Source of the DNA: WHUA01 sp963711215
Lineage (GTDB): Bacteria > Pseudomonadota > Alphaproteobacteria > UBA8366
NCBI GenBank assembly: GCA_963711215.1
Contig: CAVQDH010000013.1
Span: forward strand, 496,001-560,000
Direction of reading: 5' to 3'
Length of the DNA stretch: 64,000 bases
Below the pieces are notes generated by a model, which was given only the letters and a program-made list of their open reading frames with translations, did no database searches and was not told the DNA's origin. This document shows, one piece after another, positions 47,828 through 57,352 of the stretch (within the stretch, counting starts at the first letter, position 1; every line of letters begins with the position of its first letter). Position numbers and translations under genes: made by a program.

Positions 47828-49064
47828 CTAATCCGAATCCTTCGCCCGCGGCGTCCAGTTGGTCTGCCGCCGCAGCTCCAGCCGGGCGATCTGCTGGCGG
47901 TGCACCTCGTCGGGGCCGTCGGCGAAGCGGAGCGCGCGCATGCGGGCCCACATGTAGGAGAGCGGGAACTCCTGGCTCATCGCGCCGCCGCCGTGCAGCT
48001 GCATCGCGTCGTCGATCACCTTGAGCGCCATGTTGGGCGCGGCGACCTTGATCATCGCGATCTCCTGGCGCGCCGCCTTGTTGCCGACCGTGTCCATCAT
48101 GTAGGCGGCCTTGAGCACGAGCAGGCGGTTCATCTCGATGTCGATGCGCGCCTGGGCGATACGCTCCTGGGTCACGCCGCGCTCGGCCAGCTTCTTGCCC
48201 CAGGTGGTGCGCTCGGTCGAGCGCCGGCACATCAGCTCGAGCGCGCGCTCGGCGACGCCGATGATGCGCATGCAGTGGTGGATGCGGCCCGGCCCGAGGC
48301 GGCCTTGCGCGATCTCGAAGCCGCGGCCCTTCGCCGAGCAGGATGTTCTCCGCCGGCACGCGGACATTCTCGAACAGCACCTCGCCGTGGCCATGCGGCG
48401 CGTCGTCGAAGCCCATCACCTTGAGCATGCGCAGCACCTTCAGGCCCTTGGCGTCGCGCGGCACCAGGACCATCGACTGCTGCCGGTAGACCTCGGCCTT
48501 CGGGTCGGTCTTGCCCATCACGATCAGCAGCTTGCAGCGCGGGTCGCCGATGCCGGAGGTCCACCACTTCTGGCCGTTGATGACGTAGTCGTCGCCGTCG
48601 CGCCTGATGCTGGTCTCGATGTTGGTGGCGTCGGAGGACGCGACCTTGGGCTCGGTCATGGCGAAGGCCGAGCGGATCTCGCCCGCCAGCAGCGGCGCCA
48701 GCCACTCGCGCTTCTGCGCGTCGGTGCCGTAGCGCTCGATCGTCTCCATGTTGCCGGTGTCGGGCGCCGAGCAGTTGAACACCTCGGGCGCCCAGTTGAT
48801 GCGGCCCATGGTCTCGCACAAGGGCGCGTATTCGAGATTGGTCAGCCCGGCGCCACGCTCGCTTTCCGGCAGGAACAGGTTCCACAGCCCGGCCGCCTTC
48901 GCCTTCTCCTTCAATTCCTCCAGGATCGGCACCGGCTTCCAGCGCGTATCGCCCTCGTCGAGCTGCTGGTAATAGGTCGCCTCGTTCGGAAAGACGTAGG
49001 CCTCCATGAACGCTTCGATCTCGGCTTTCAGCTTCTTCGTGCGGTCCGAATATTCGAAGTCCAT
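47828..49064 (-). CDS. Acyl-CoA dehydrogenase (one frameshift)
   Basis: About 411 residues of the ACAD11-like acyl-CoA dehydrogenase group; FAD-dependent alpha,beta-desaturation of acyl-CoA. Landmarks: LFLPESERGAGLTNLEYAPL, EVFNCSAPDTGNMETIERYG, FAMTEPKVASSDATNIET, YVINGQKWWTSGIGDPRC, then across a surplus C near 48332 GFEIAQGRLGPGRIHHCMR, MQLHGGGAMSQEFPLSYMWA and ADGPDEVHRQQIARLEL. The R/H pair of HRQQIARLE and the catalytic Asp/Glu region are in place. Together with the APH-like kinase it matches the two halves of eukaryotic ACAD10/11. Confidence 0.92.
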
Positions 49065-49237
49065 CGCGGGTGCTCCCAAGCGTGCCGTGGCGGTTTCCCC
49101 TGGTTTGACAGCAGCGGAGGGCGCGTGTCAAACGAGCCCTCGATTTCGCTGTGCTTGCGGTGGCGCTGGACGAAAGTGCCACTCATAGGCGAAGTGCACT
49201 ATGCTTCCCGAAAGGCCAAGCGAAGAGGGAGGGCATC

Positions 49238-49612
49238 ATGTCGGCTACTGTCCAAGCATTGGAAGCAATCGCCGCGGCGTTCAACGCGCATGATATCGAT
49301 CGAATCATGAGCTTCTTCGCCAAGGACTGCCGCCTGGACATGCCGCGCGGGCCGCATCCCTTCGGCCAGCGCTATGAGGGTTATGACGCAGTCCGGTCAG
49401 CCTTGCTCGGCCGGCTGGAGGGCATTCCCGATGTGCACTACGGCAACGCCAGCCATTTCGCGTCCGGCGACTGGGGCGCGTCCCGATGGACGCTCACCGG
49501 CACGACCGTGGCGGGCGCGCGCGTCGAAGTGCACGGCTGCGACTTCTATCGCTTTCGGAACGGCAAGGTCGTCCTGAAGGACTCCTATTGGAAGATCGTC
49601 GAGAAGGCCTGA
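49238..49612 (+). CDS. SnoaL-like (NTF2-fold) protein
   Basis: 124 residues of the NTF2-like superfamily: VQALEAIAAAFNAHDIDRIMSFFAKDCRLDMPRG, YEGYDAVRSALLGRLEGIPD, GASRWTLTGT and VHGCDFYRFRNGKVVLKDSYWK. The conserved D of the 'FF..DC' segment and the 'W.LTGT' strand match limonene-hydrolase/ketosteroid-isomerase-like relatives, though no exact activity is implied. GAGGGAGGGC precedes the ATG. It probably shares a transcript with the enolase-superfamily gene 74 bases downstream. Confidence 0.8.
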   Translation: MSATVQALEAIAAAFNAHDIDRIMSFFAKDCRLDMPRGPHPFGQRYEGYDAVRSALLGRLEGIPDVHYGNASHFASGDWGASRWTLTGTTVAGARVEVHGCDFYRFRNGKVVLKDSYWKIVEKA

Positions 49613-49686
49613 GGCCGCGCTTGCGTCGTAAGGCCGTTTGATCGAGGCTCTTCCCCAGCCAACGAAAGAGAGCAAGAGGATCCGCC

Positions 49687-50769
49687 ATGATCATCAAGGA
49701 TGTCCGCATCACGCTGCTGCGCGCGCCCTACAAGGAGCAGCCGGCGCTGCAGAAGGGCTACGACCGGCCGCGCGAGATCCTGGTGGTCGAGATCGAGACC
49801 AAGTCGGGGCTCGTCGGGCTCGGTTACCAGCTCTACCTGCGCCAGGGCTTCCGCACGACCAAGGCGTGCCTGGAGGAGGTGCTGATCCCGCGCATCATCG
49901 GCCGCGACGCGACCGCGGTCGAGGCGATCTGGCGCGACCTGTTCATGTCGACGCAGGCGGACGGGCGGGGCGGTGCGGCGGTGCTCGGCCTCTCGGTCAT
50001 CGACGTGGCGCTCTGGGACCTGGTCGGCAAGCAGGCGAAGATGCCGCTGCACCGCATCTGGGGCCACTACCGCGACACGGTGCCGGCCTACGGCTCGGGC
50101 GTGTGGCGCGGCCTCGGCGGCGACCGCATGGTCGAGAAGGCGAAGCGCTTCATGAAGGACGGCTTCAGCGCGATCAAGATGCAGGTCGGCCATGCGTGGA
50201 CCGATGCGCAGGACGTCGACCATGTGCGCCGCGTGCGCGAAGCGGTCGGCCCGGAGGTCGACATCATGGTCGACGTCAACATGGCGTGGACCGCGGACAA
50301 GGCGATTCTGATGGGTCGGCGGCTGCAGGAATACGACATCTATTGGCTGGAGGAGCCGGTCGTGCCGGACGACTTCGCCGGCTATTTCCGCATCGCCGAC
50401 GCGCTCGACACCCGCATCGTCGGCGGCGAGAGCCACTTCACCCGCTTCGGCTTGAAGCCCTTCTTCGAGAACCCCAAGATCCCGATCCTGCAGCCGGACG
50501 TGGTGCGCGGCGGGCTCACCGACCTGCGCAAGACCGCGGCGATCGCCGACACCTGGGGCATGCAGATCGCGCCGCACCTCTATCCCGAGCTGATGATCCA
50601 GCTCATGGCCTCGATCCCCAACGGGCTGATCATCGAGGACATGGGCCTGCTGGAGGATATCTGGGTCGACGCGCCGAAGCCGGTGAAAGGGGTCATCACC
50701 GCGCCCGAGCGGCCGGGCCACGGGCTCGCGATCCGGCCGGATTTCGTGAAGGAATATACGGTCGCGTAG
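49687..50769 (+). CDS. Mandelate-racemase-group enolase-superfamily enzyme
   Basis: 360 residues; abstracts the alpha proton of a carboxylate, giving racemisation or dehydration. Metal ligands D196 (VDVN), E222 (WLEEP) and E248 (GGES). The first catalytic Lys164 is present in AIKMQ, but the second Lys of the usual KxK motif is Gln166; the other base, His297 in APHLYPE, is kept. The numbers coincide with those of Pseudomonas mandelate racemase. One-sided acid-base chemistry suggests an acid-sugar dehydratase rather than a racemase. Substrate unknown. Confidence 0.88.
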   Translation: MIIKDVRITLLRAPYKEQPALQKGYDRPREILVVEIETKSGLVGLGYQLYLRQGFRTTKACLEEVLIPRIIGRDATAVEAIWRDLFMSTQADGRGGAAVLGLSVIDVALWDLVGKQAKMPLHRIWGHYRDTVPAYGSGVWRGLGGDRMVEKAKRFMKDGFSAIKMQVGHAWTDAQDVDHVRRVREAVGPEVDIMVDVNMAWTADKAILMGRRLQEYDIYWLEEPVVPDDFAGYFRIADALDTRIVGGESHFTRFGLKPFFENPKIPILQPDVVRGGLTDLRKTAAIADTWGMQIAPHLYPELMIQLMASIPNGLIIEDMGLLEDIWVDAPKPVKGVITAPERPGHGLAIRPDFVKEYTVA

Positions 50770-50797
50770 CGCGCGCCGTGGGTTGCTTGCCGCGCCG

Positions 50798-52258
50798 CTA
50801 TGCCCCGGATTCGTACTCCGCCTTGTAGCCGGGAGCGGGGGTGCCGCCGAAGGCGCCGCGCTGCAGCACCGCGTCGCGGCCGCCGTATCGCGCGACGAGG
50901 GCCGCCTGGTCCGCCTTGGCCCGGCGGTCGATCGCCTCCGGGTCGGCGATCCGCCGCAGCAGCGATTCCATCTCGCGCAGCAGCGGCCGGCCTTCCGGCC
51001 GCGCCGCCAGGTTGTCGAGCTCGTCCGGATCGGCCTCCAGGTCGAACAGCTCCGGCGCCATGTCGACGTAGTAGATCAGCTTGTGCCGGCCGCGGCGGAG
51101 CAGGAAGGCGCCGGTCGCCGCGCCCGCCGCGTGATACTCGCTGAAGACCGCGCGGTCGCCGCCGTCGCCGGCGGCGATGCGGTAGAGCGAGGCGCCCGGC
51201 AGGTCGTGCTCCGCGCCGTCCGGTTCCAGCCCGACGCAGTCGAGGATCGTCTGGTAGGCATCGAGATGGCTGACCGGCGTCTTGACGGTCTTGCCGGCCG
51301 CGACGTCGGGCCCGGCCAGGATCAGCGGCACCTGCGCGGCGTGCTCGTACATATTCGATTTGCCCCAGACGCCGCGCTTGCCCAGGTTCTCGCCGTGGTC
51401 GCTGGTGTAGGCGACGCGCGTGTCGGCGGCCAGCCCGCAGTCATCCAGCGCGCGCAGCACCGTGCCGACGTTGTCGTCGAGGAAGGAGCAGAGCCCGTAG
51501 TAGGACGCGATGGCGATGCGCCGCGTCTCGTCGGTGAAATAGTCGTCGTGCACCTGGCAACGGGCGAGCGCCTCGACCCATGGATGGCGGACATAGCCGC
51601 GGTCCGGATGCGGCTCGGGCAGCGGCATGTCGGCGGCGGGGTACATCTCGAAGAAGCGGGGCGGGGCGATCAGCGGGTAGTGCGGGCAGACGAAGGAGAC
51701 GAACAGGCACCACGGCTTGTCGCGGTATTTCGGCGCTTCGCTCCTGAGCCAGTCGACCGCATGGGTAACGATCTTGGTGTCGTATTCGATGTAGGGTGAA
51801 TCGCCGGGGCCGATCTTCTGCGCGAAATCCTTGTTCTTCTTGCGGATGGGCAGCCGGTCGCGTACCGCGCCCATCACGTCGCCCTTGCCGTCGACGACAT
51901 GCATCGGGACGATCTGCTGATCGAAGCCGGTTGGATCGCTCTCGTTGCGGTAATGCAGCTTGCCGATCGAGACGACGCGATGTCCCGCGGATTGCAGGCG
52001 ATGGCCCCAGCCCTTGACGGCGCCGGTGTAGGGATGGCCGTTGCACCAGTTACCGAGCGCATGGACGTAGCGTCCCGTCGCGAAGGCGGCGCGCGCCGGC
52101 ACGCAGATCGGCGAGGCGGTGTAGGCGGCTTCGAACCGGGTTCCCCGCGCGGCCAGCCCATCGATCACCGGCGTCCGCACGAAAGGGTGGCCATAGCAGC
52201 CGGCGGCCCGCGCCTGGTGCTCGTCGGACATGATGATCAGCATGTTTTTCGGCTGCAT
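50798..52258 (-). CDS. Sulfatase (formylglycine type)
   Basis: 486 residues of the type I sulfatase/phosphonate monoester hydrolase family. The formylglycine precursor is Cys52 in SPICVPARAAFATGR, an exact CxPxR. Metal ligands are in MSDEHQAR (D12) and TSDHGENLGKRG. GHRLQSAGHRVVSIGKLHYRN and FVSFVCPHYPLIAPP are typical of choline-sulfatase-like enzymes. There is no signal peptide, so it is cytosolic, which suits choline sulfate or an aryl sulfate taken up by the cell. No maturation enzyme is in the window. It is convergent with the enolase-superfamily gene. Confidence 0.9.
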   Translation of the reverse strand: MQPKNMLIIMSDEHQARAAGCYGHPFVRTPVIDGLAARGTRFEAAYTASPICVPARAAFATGRYVHALGNWCNGHPYTGAVKGWGHRLQSAGHRVVSIGKLHYRNESDPTGFDQQIVPMHVVDGKGDVMGAVRDRLPIRKKNKDFAQKIGPGDSPYIEYDTKIVTHAVDWLRSEAPKYRDKPWCLFVSFVCPHYPLIAPPRFFEMYPAADMPLPEPHPDRGYVRHPWVEALARCQVHDDYFTDETRRIAIASYYGLCSFLDDNVGTVLRALDDCGLAADTRVAYTSDHGENLGKRGVWGKSNMYEHAAQVPLILAGPDVAAGKTVKTPVSHLDAYQTILDCVGLEPDGAEHDLPGASLYRIAAGDGGDRAVFSEYHAAGAATGAFLLRRGRHKLIYYVDMAPELFDLEADPDELDNLAARPEGRPLLREMESLLRRIADPEAIDRRAKADQAALVARYGGRDAVLQRGAFGGTPAPGYKAEYESGA

Positions 52259-52441
52259 GCGGAGGGTGCTTCCTTGCGTGGTGGGACCGTGCGACGGCGG
52301 AGGCGGGCGGGTCGGCGGGCGCCGCCGCCGTCACGCTACCCCGCGCGCCGCATCGCGATCAAGCGTGACTCCCCTATCCGAAAGCTGCGGCTTTGCTTTA
52401 TGGTGTCCCGGCGTGATGGAACCCAGCGACCGTGGATTGTG

Positions 52442-53575
52442 ATGGCCGATCCTAAGGTGAGCATCGGAATCGTGGTTTCGGGTACGCTCGAGAATGTCGA
52501 GCGGGCCATTCGCTCCGCGCTGGATCAGACCTTCGGCAACGTCGAAATCCTGCTGTGCGACGGCTCGCTGAGCCAGGAGACGGTCGCGCTCTGCGACCAT
52601 CAGGCCGCGCTCGACCCGCGCATCCGGATCGTGCGCGATCGCCGCAAACTGAATTTCATCGATGCCTGCGCGGCGGCCTGGCGGGCCGCGAAAGGCGACT
52701 ATTTCGTCTGGCTCGACAGTCAGACCTGGCTCACGCCGCGCTATGTGGAGCTCGGGGCGGGGTTTCTCGACAGCAATGCGTCGCATGTTCTCGTCTGTGG
52801 CGGGGTCACCTGGCGGAGCGAGAAGGGCGAGCCGGTGCGCAGCGCGCCCGCATCCGTCGCCTACGAAGACCCGGTACGCCGTCTCGAGCTCTTCCTCACC
52901 AACCTGTCGGGCGGGGAGGCATGGTACGGACTGCACCGGCGGAACACGCTCGGCGCGATCGCGCTGCATGGCGGGCTGGGCTACTACTATGCGTGGCTCG
53001 CGTCGGTCGCCTGGCGCGGCAAGATCGCGGCGCTGCCGGAGATGATGCTGCATCGCGACCGGTTGCTCGACGATGTTGACGCCAGCGAGGAGGTGGTGCG
53101 TCTCGGCAGCGGGAATTTTCAGGCGACCGACCGCTGGCTCTCGGTCGCGGCGCTGCTGTTCTGCAATATCGCCTTCTTCGACCCGGCGTTGGCGGGGCTG
53201 GCCTTCCTGGAGCGCGTGCGCCTGGCCGCGGCGGCCGCGGACGCCATCGCCAACCGCCACAAGATACTCGACGAAGGGATGCTGATCTCCTTCGCCGCGC
53301 GGCTGTTTCCCGACGAACATATGCTCGACCATTTCCGGGAGATGCGGACCGCGCTCGCCGACGCGGTCATGCGCATGCCGGTCCTCTCCAGCACCGATCC
53401 TTTCGCGCAGAATCTCGTCGGCACGATCAACGTGCTCTGCCGCATGCGGATCGGCAACATTCCGATGACCAAGGACGACCGCGACATCGTGCGCCAGCTC
53501 GAGGTGATCTGGGACCGGGACAAGAAGCCGGGCGCCCAGAACAAGGTCGCCATCGTGTCGGCGATGTATCTCTAA
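52442..53575 (+). CDS. Family 2 glycosyltransferase-like protein
   Basis: 377 residues. The first 110 are a GT-A fold: VSIGIVVSGTLENVERAIRSALDQTFGNVEILLCDGSLS, RIRIVRDRRKLNFIDACAAAW, GDYFVWLDSQTWLTPRY. The usual DxD is replaced by LDSQ (WLDSQTW). The C-terminal 200 residues are helical and not recognised, ending DRDKKPGAQNKVAIVSAMYL. Sugar and acceptor are unknown. The start is not strongly marked; ATG 52442 was chosen because the family strand begins just behind it. It is divergent from the sulfatase and ends at a bidirectional hairpin. Confidence 0.78.
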   Translation: MADPKVSIGIVVSGTLENVERAIRSALDQTFGNVEILLCDGSLSQETVALCDHQAALDPRIRIVRDRRKLNFIDACAAAWRAAKGDYFVWLDSQTWLTPRYVELGAGFLDSNASHVLVCGGVTWRSEKGEPVRSAPASVAYEDPVRRLELFLTNLSGGEAWYGLHRRNTLGAIALHGGLGYYYAWLASVAWRGKIAALPEMMLHRDRLLDDVDASEEVVRLGSGNFQATDRWLSVAALLFCNIAFFDPALAGLAFLERVRLAAAAADAIANRHKILDEGMLISFAARLFPDEHMLDHFREMRTALADAVMRMPVLSSTDPFAQNLVGTINVLCRMRIGNIPMTKDDRDIVRQLEVIWDRDKKPGAQNKVAIVSAMYL

Positions 53576-53598
53576 GGGCGCCTTCGGCGCATGGAAAA

Positions 53599-53630
53599 GC
53601 GGCGGCTCCGTCCGGAACCGCCGCCCTTTA
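53599..53630. terminator. Bidirectional terminator
   Basis: Stem GCGGCGG/CCGCCGC (53599-53605 and 53618-53624), extended inside by TCC/GGA with one mismatch. A CCTTTAA follows on the plus strand and a TTTT run on the minus strand. It lies between the convergent glycosyltransferase and tricarballylate-dehydrogenase-like genes. Confidence 0.8.
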
Positions 53631-53651
53631 ACAGCGTTTCGCAACGTTGCG

Positions 53652-55130
53652 TCAGTCGGCCTTCGCCGCCGACGCGCCCGCGATCTTGCCGAAGACCGAG
53701 CCGTTCATCAGCCCGGTGCCGCCGGCGTAGTTGAAATAGAACAGCCCGCCGACCAGCTCGCCCGCGGCATAGAGGCCCGGGATCGGCTGCAGGTCGGTGT
53801 CGACCACCTGGCCGTCGTTGTTGATGCGCAGCCCGCCGAAGGTGAAGGTCACGCCGCAGGTGATGGCGTAGGCCTCGTAAGGCGGCTTGTCGAGCTTGTT
53901 GGCCCAGTTGGTCTTCGGCACGGCGAGACCCTTGGTGCCGCGGCCGTCGAGCACCGCCGGGTTGAAGCGCACGTCCTCCATCACGGCGTCGTTGTAGGCC
54001 TTGACCTCCTTGACGAAGGCGTCGGCGTTGACGCCTTCCAGCTTCTTCGCGAGACCTTCGATCGTGTCGTCGGTGACCTTGGTCATCTGCTTGATGCGGT
54101 ATTCGTCGCGCAGCAGGTGGACGACCTTCTGGTCGAAGATCTGCCAGGCGAACTGGCCCGGCTGGGTGAGGATGACCTTGCCGTATTTGGCATAGGTGTA
54201 GTTGCGGAAGTCGGCGCCTTCGTCGACGAAGCGCTTGCCCGTGGCGTTGACCATGATGCCGAGCGGGTAGCTGTGCTTCTGGAAATTGTCGCCGACCGCG
54301 AGGTCGCCGAATTCCGGCGCGTTGAGGTCCCAGCCGACCGCGTGACAGCCCGACCAGTTGCCGTAGGGCATGGCGCCGATGTCGAGCGCCATCTTGATGC
54401 CTTCGCCCATGTTGTGGCGGGTGCCGCGCACCTTCACCAGGTCCCAGCCCGGGCCGAGATAGCGGGTGCGCCAGTCGGAGTTGGATTCGAAGCCGCCGCA
54501 GGCGAGGATGACCGACTTGCCGTGGATCTCGGTCACCTTGCTCTTGTGCTTGACCTTGACGCCATAGACCTTCTGCTCGTCATAGAGCAGCGACATGACG
54601 CGGTGCTCGAACTTGATGGGGATGCCGAGGTCGCGGACGATCTTCGACTCCATCTCCCAGATGCCCGGGCCGCCGCCCCAGAACTCCAGCGCCAGGCCGC
54701 CCCAGAACTTCATCTTGCCGTCGACCTTGAAGGCCTGGCGGCCGTACATCGGCATGAAGCGGATGCCCTTGGAATGCATCCAGTGCGTGGTCTCGAGGCT
54801 CTTGGTCACCAGGATCTCGCACAGCTCCGGGTCGGTCCGGTACTGCGTGACGCGGAACATGTCGTCGAAGAACTGATCGGTCGTGTAGGTGCCGAAATCG
54901 TTGTTCTTCTTCTCGTCTTCGGTCAGGTCGACCAGGGCCATGATGTCCTGTAGGCCGTTATGCGCGAAGCGCAGCGCGCCCGCGGTGTAGCGGCTGTTGC
55001 CGCCGGCTTCCTCTTCCGGCGCGCGCTCGAGGATGATGACCTTCGCGCCGTTCTCCTGGGCCGACATCGCCGCGCACATGGCGGCATTTCCGGCGCCGAC
55101 CACGATGACATCATATTGTTCGGTGCTCAT
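53652..55130 (-). CDS. tcuA: FAD-dependent tricarballylate dehydrogenase-like protein
   Basis: 492 residues of the fumarate-reductase flavoprotein family. Dinucleotide motif VVGAGNAA (residues 10-17) with EEAGGNSRYTAGALRF; a central VILACGGFESNSDWR; TRHNMGEGIKMALDIGAMPYG; and the end GLYAAGELVGGLFYFNYAGGTGLMNGSVFG. It matches TcuA, which oxidises tricarballylate to cis-aconitate, but the same family also includes other dicarboxylate and steroid dehydrogenases, and no tcuB or tcuC transporter is adjacent, so the assignment is at subfamily level. A GntR-type palindrome (55271-55282) lies 141 bases upstream. Confidence 0.85.
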   Translation of the reverse strand: MSTEQYDVIVVGAGNAAMCAAMSAQENGAKVIILERAPEEEAGGNSRYTAGALRFAHNGLQDIMALVDLTEDEKKNNDFGTYTTDQFFDDMFRVTQYRTDPELCEILVTKSLETTHWMHSKGIRFMPMYGRQAFKVDGKMKFWGGLALEFWGGGPGIWEMESKIVRDLGIPIKFEHRVMSLLYDEQKVYGVKVKHKSKVTEIHGKSVILACGGFESNSDWRTRYLGPGWDLVKVRGTRHNMGEGIKMALDIGAMPYGNWSGCHAVGWDLNAPEFGDLAVGDNFQKHSYPLGIMVNATGKRFVDEGADFRNYTYAKYGKVILTQPGQFAWQIFDQKVVHLLRDEYRIKQMTKVTDDTIEGLAKKLEGVNADAFVKEVKAYNDAVMEDVRFNPAVLDGRGTKGLAVPKTNWANKLDKPPYEAYAITCGVTFTFGGLRINNDGQVVDTDLQPIPGLYAAGELVGGLFYFNYAGGTGLMNGSVFGKIAGASAAKAD

Positions 55131-55270
55131 CAGGCTCTCCCTAGTCTAAAGGCTTTCGTCTTGGCCGTGGGCATGTGGGACATGCGCCGGCGCCGATCCA
55201 GTCTACACGTTATCTTCCCGCGCGAACGCATGGGAGAGGGATCTCGGCGCCGACGCCGACACGGTATTTT

Positions 55271-55282
55271 ATTGTATACAAT
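55271..55282. promoter_or_regulatory. GntR-type operator ATTGTATACAAT
   Basis: A perfect 12-base palindrome in an AT-rich patch between gntR and the tcuA-like gene. It fits the TNGTNNNACNA-like half-sites of FCD-type GntR regulators, of which one is encoded next to it. Probably the operator controlling the flavoprotein gene. Confidence 0.65.
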
Positions 55283-55327
55283 CGCCCGATCGATACGGTC
55301 AACTGCGCCTCTCCGCCATGACCGCGG

Positions 55328-56036
55328 TCACAGGCTGGCCGCCGTCTTGCCCTGCATCTGGCGCAGCCGCGCATGCTGGGCGCCGCGCAGATGGGCTCGC
55401 ATCGCGGCGTCGGCCGCGCCCGGGTCCCGGCGCGCGATCGCGCCGACCACCGTCCGGTGTTCGTCCATCGCCGCGACGACCCGGCCGGGCACCGAATAGG
55501 TGGTCCGGCCCAGCAGCGCCATCGAATCACGCAGGCCATGGAGGGATCGCAGCAGGTAGCGGTTATGCGCGGCGGCGTAGATGGCGTTGTGAAACGCCAC
55601 GTTGTGTCCGGCAAGCATCTGGGAATCGTCGTCGGAAAAGGATTCCTGCTGGAGGATCATGTCTTCCAGGGCGGCGATCTCGGCATCGGTGGCGTGCTGG
55701 GCGGCGAGCGACGCGGCGGAGCCTTCGAGCACTTCGCGCATCCGGTACAGCTCCATGATCGCGCCATGGTCCAGCACCGTGACCGTCATTCCCTTGTGCG
55801 GGGCGAAGGTGATCAGGCCATCGCGCTCCAGCCGCCGGAAGGCCTCGCGCACCGGGGTCCGGCTCATCTCGAGCCAGTCCGGACACGTCGATCTCCCGCA
55901 GCCGCTGTCCCGGCTGCAGCAGGCCTTCCATGACCGCGCTCCGCAGCAGGTCGTACGCGGCTTCGCTGCGCGAGGCGTAAAGCTGGTCGCCGCGGTTCCT
56001 GAGGAAGGCGATCCGCCGTCCGATATTTTCGCTCAT
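55328..56036 (-). CDS. GntR/FCD-family transcriptional regulator (one frameshift)
   Basis: About 235 residues. The winged helix: EAAYDLLRSAVMEGLLQPGQRLREIDVS followed, after a surplus C near 55885, by DWLEMSRTPVREAFRRLERDGLITFAPHKGMTV, the family DNA-recognition signature. The FCD ligand domain has YRMREVLEGSAASLAAQHA, GHNVAFHNAIYAAAHN and DEHRTVVGAIARRD, whose Asp/His residues usually bind a metal and a carboxylate effector. Effector might be the substrate of the flavoprotein encoded downstream. Palindromes like its expected site lie both upstream of the flavoprotein gene and of gntR itself, so autoregulation is likely. ATG at 56036 fits the family start. Confidence 0.9.
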
Positions 56037-56084
56037 CCGTCGGTTCTTTCTTTTTTTTCCGGGCGCTTCCGGATGCTGCACATG

Positions 56085-56101
56085 TGTATACATTTGTACA
56101 A
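56085..56101. promoter_or_regulatory. Paired GntR-like palindromes upstream of gntR
   Basis: TGTATACA (56085-56092) and TTGTACAA (56094-56101) stand side by side, 49 bases before the gntR start and 73 bases before the divergent glycosyltransferase. Both resemble the core of the 55271 palindrome, consistent with autoregulation. Confidence 0.55.
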
Positions 56102-56173
56102 TATATCGGGCCGCTTGTCCCGTCTTGCGATCGCGCCATCGCCGGGCAACACTGCGGCAGCGGCGAGAGGCGA

Positions 56174-57313
56174 ATGAAGGTCCTCCATCTTATTACCGGC
56201 TTGCAGACCGGCGGGGCCGAGCGAATGCTCGCGAACCTGGCGATCGCCCAGCAGCGCGCGGGCGGCGCGCCGGTCGTCGTCGCGCTATGTCCGGGCGGCT
56301 CGCAATACGACCGGCTGAGCGCGGCCGGCGTCCGCACGGTCACGCTGGGGATGCGGCGAGGAGTGCCGAGCCTGCCGGGCCTGATCGCGCTGGCGCGGCT
56401 GCTTCGCCGCGAAGCGCCCGACGTGGTGCAGGGCTGGATGTATCATGCGGACCTTTATGCCTTGCTCGGCCTGTGGCTGTCGGGACGGCGGCGGCGGACG
56501 CGGCTCTATTGGGGCCTGCGGTGCAGCGAGATGGATTTTCGCCGTTATGGGCTCCTGCTGCGGACCACGGTACGGCTCTGCGCCCTGCTTTCCGGGTTCG
56601 TCGACGGCATCGTGGCGAACTCCCGGGCCGGCATGCGAAGCCATCGCCGCCTCGGCTATGCCGCGCGGCGTATGACGGTGATCGACAACGGCTTCGACAC
56701 CGACAGCTTCCATCCGGATCCCGATCAGCGCCCCGCGGCGCGGCAGGCGCTGGGCTTGCCCGCGGATGCCTTCGTCGTGGGGTCCGTCGCCCGGCTCGAC
56801 GAGATGAAGGATTTCCCGACGCTCCGCGCCGCCTTCGCCTTGCTCGACGGCGTCGTCGGCGTCGCCGTCGGCAAGGGGACCGAGGGAGTGGCGGACATCA
56901 AAGGCATGATCGCGCTGGGGGAGCGGCAGGACGTGCCGCGCCTGCTCAACGCCTTCGACGTGCTGGTCAGCGCGTCGGCCTTCGGCGAGGGCTTCTCGAA
57001 CGCGATCGGCGAGGCGATGGCGACCGGCATCCCCGTCGTCGCGACCGATGTCGGCGACGCCCGGCGCATCGCGGGCGAGGGCGGCATCATCGTGCCGCCG
57101 CGCGACCCGGCGGCGCTCGCCGCGGCCATTGTTCGCCTGCGCGACGACCCGGCGGCGCGGCAGGCCATGGGCGCGGCGGCGCGCCGGCGCATCGTCCGGC
57201 AATTCAGCCTGCAGCACAGCCTGGACGCGTTCCAGGCGCTCTACCGTGGCCCGGCGCCGGGCCGGGACGGCGCCCTGCCGGTTGCCGCGCTCCCGCAACG
57301 GGGCGCGGAATGA
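56174..57313 (+). CDS. Glycosyltransferase family 4 (group 1)
   Basis: 379 residues, GT-B fold. N-terminal acceptor domain: KVLHLITGLQTGGAERMLANLA, VVQGWMYHADLYALLG; linker; C-terminal nucleotide-sugar domain: VIDNGFDTDSFHPDPD, VGSVARLDEMKDFPTLR, VSASAFGEGFSNAIGEAMATGIPVVATDVGDARRI, the last with the E-x7-E pair. It probably transfers a sugar to a lipid-linked or surface polysaccharide, but no polysaccharide cluster surrounds it. Its start codon is ATG after GAGAGGCGA. It is 39 bases before the pabB-pabC fusion on the same strand. Confidence 0.9.
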   Translation: MKVLHLITGLQTGGAERMLANLAIAQQRAGGAPVVVALCPGGSQYDRLSAAGVRTVTLGMRRGVPSLPGLIALARLLRREAPDVVQGWMYHADLYALLGLWLSGRRRRTRLYWGLRCSEMDFRRYGLLLRTTVRLCALLSGFVDGIVANSRAGMRSHRRLGYAARRMTVIDNGFDTDSFHPDPDQRPAARQALGLPADAFVVGSVARLDEMKDFPTLRAAFALLDGVVGVAVGKGTEGVADIKGMIALGERQDVPRLLNAFDVLVSASAFGEGFSNAIGEAMATGIPVVATDVGDARRIAGEGGIIVPPRDPAALAAAIVRLRDDPAARQAMGAAARRRIVRQFSLQHSLDAFQALYRGPAPGRDGALPVAALPQRGAE

Positions 57314-57352
57314 CCTCTCCAGCGCCCGACACCGGTACGCGCCGACCTTCCA

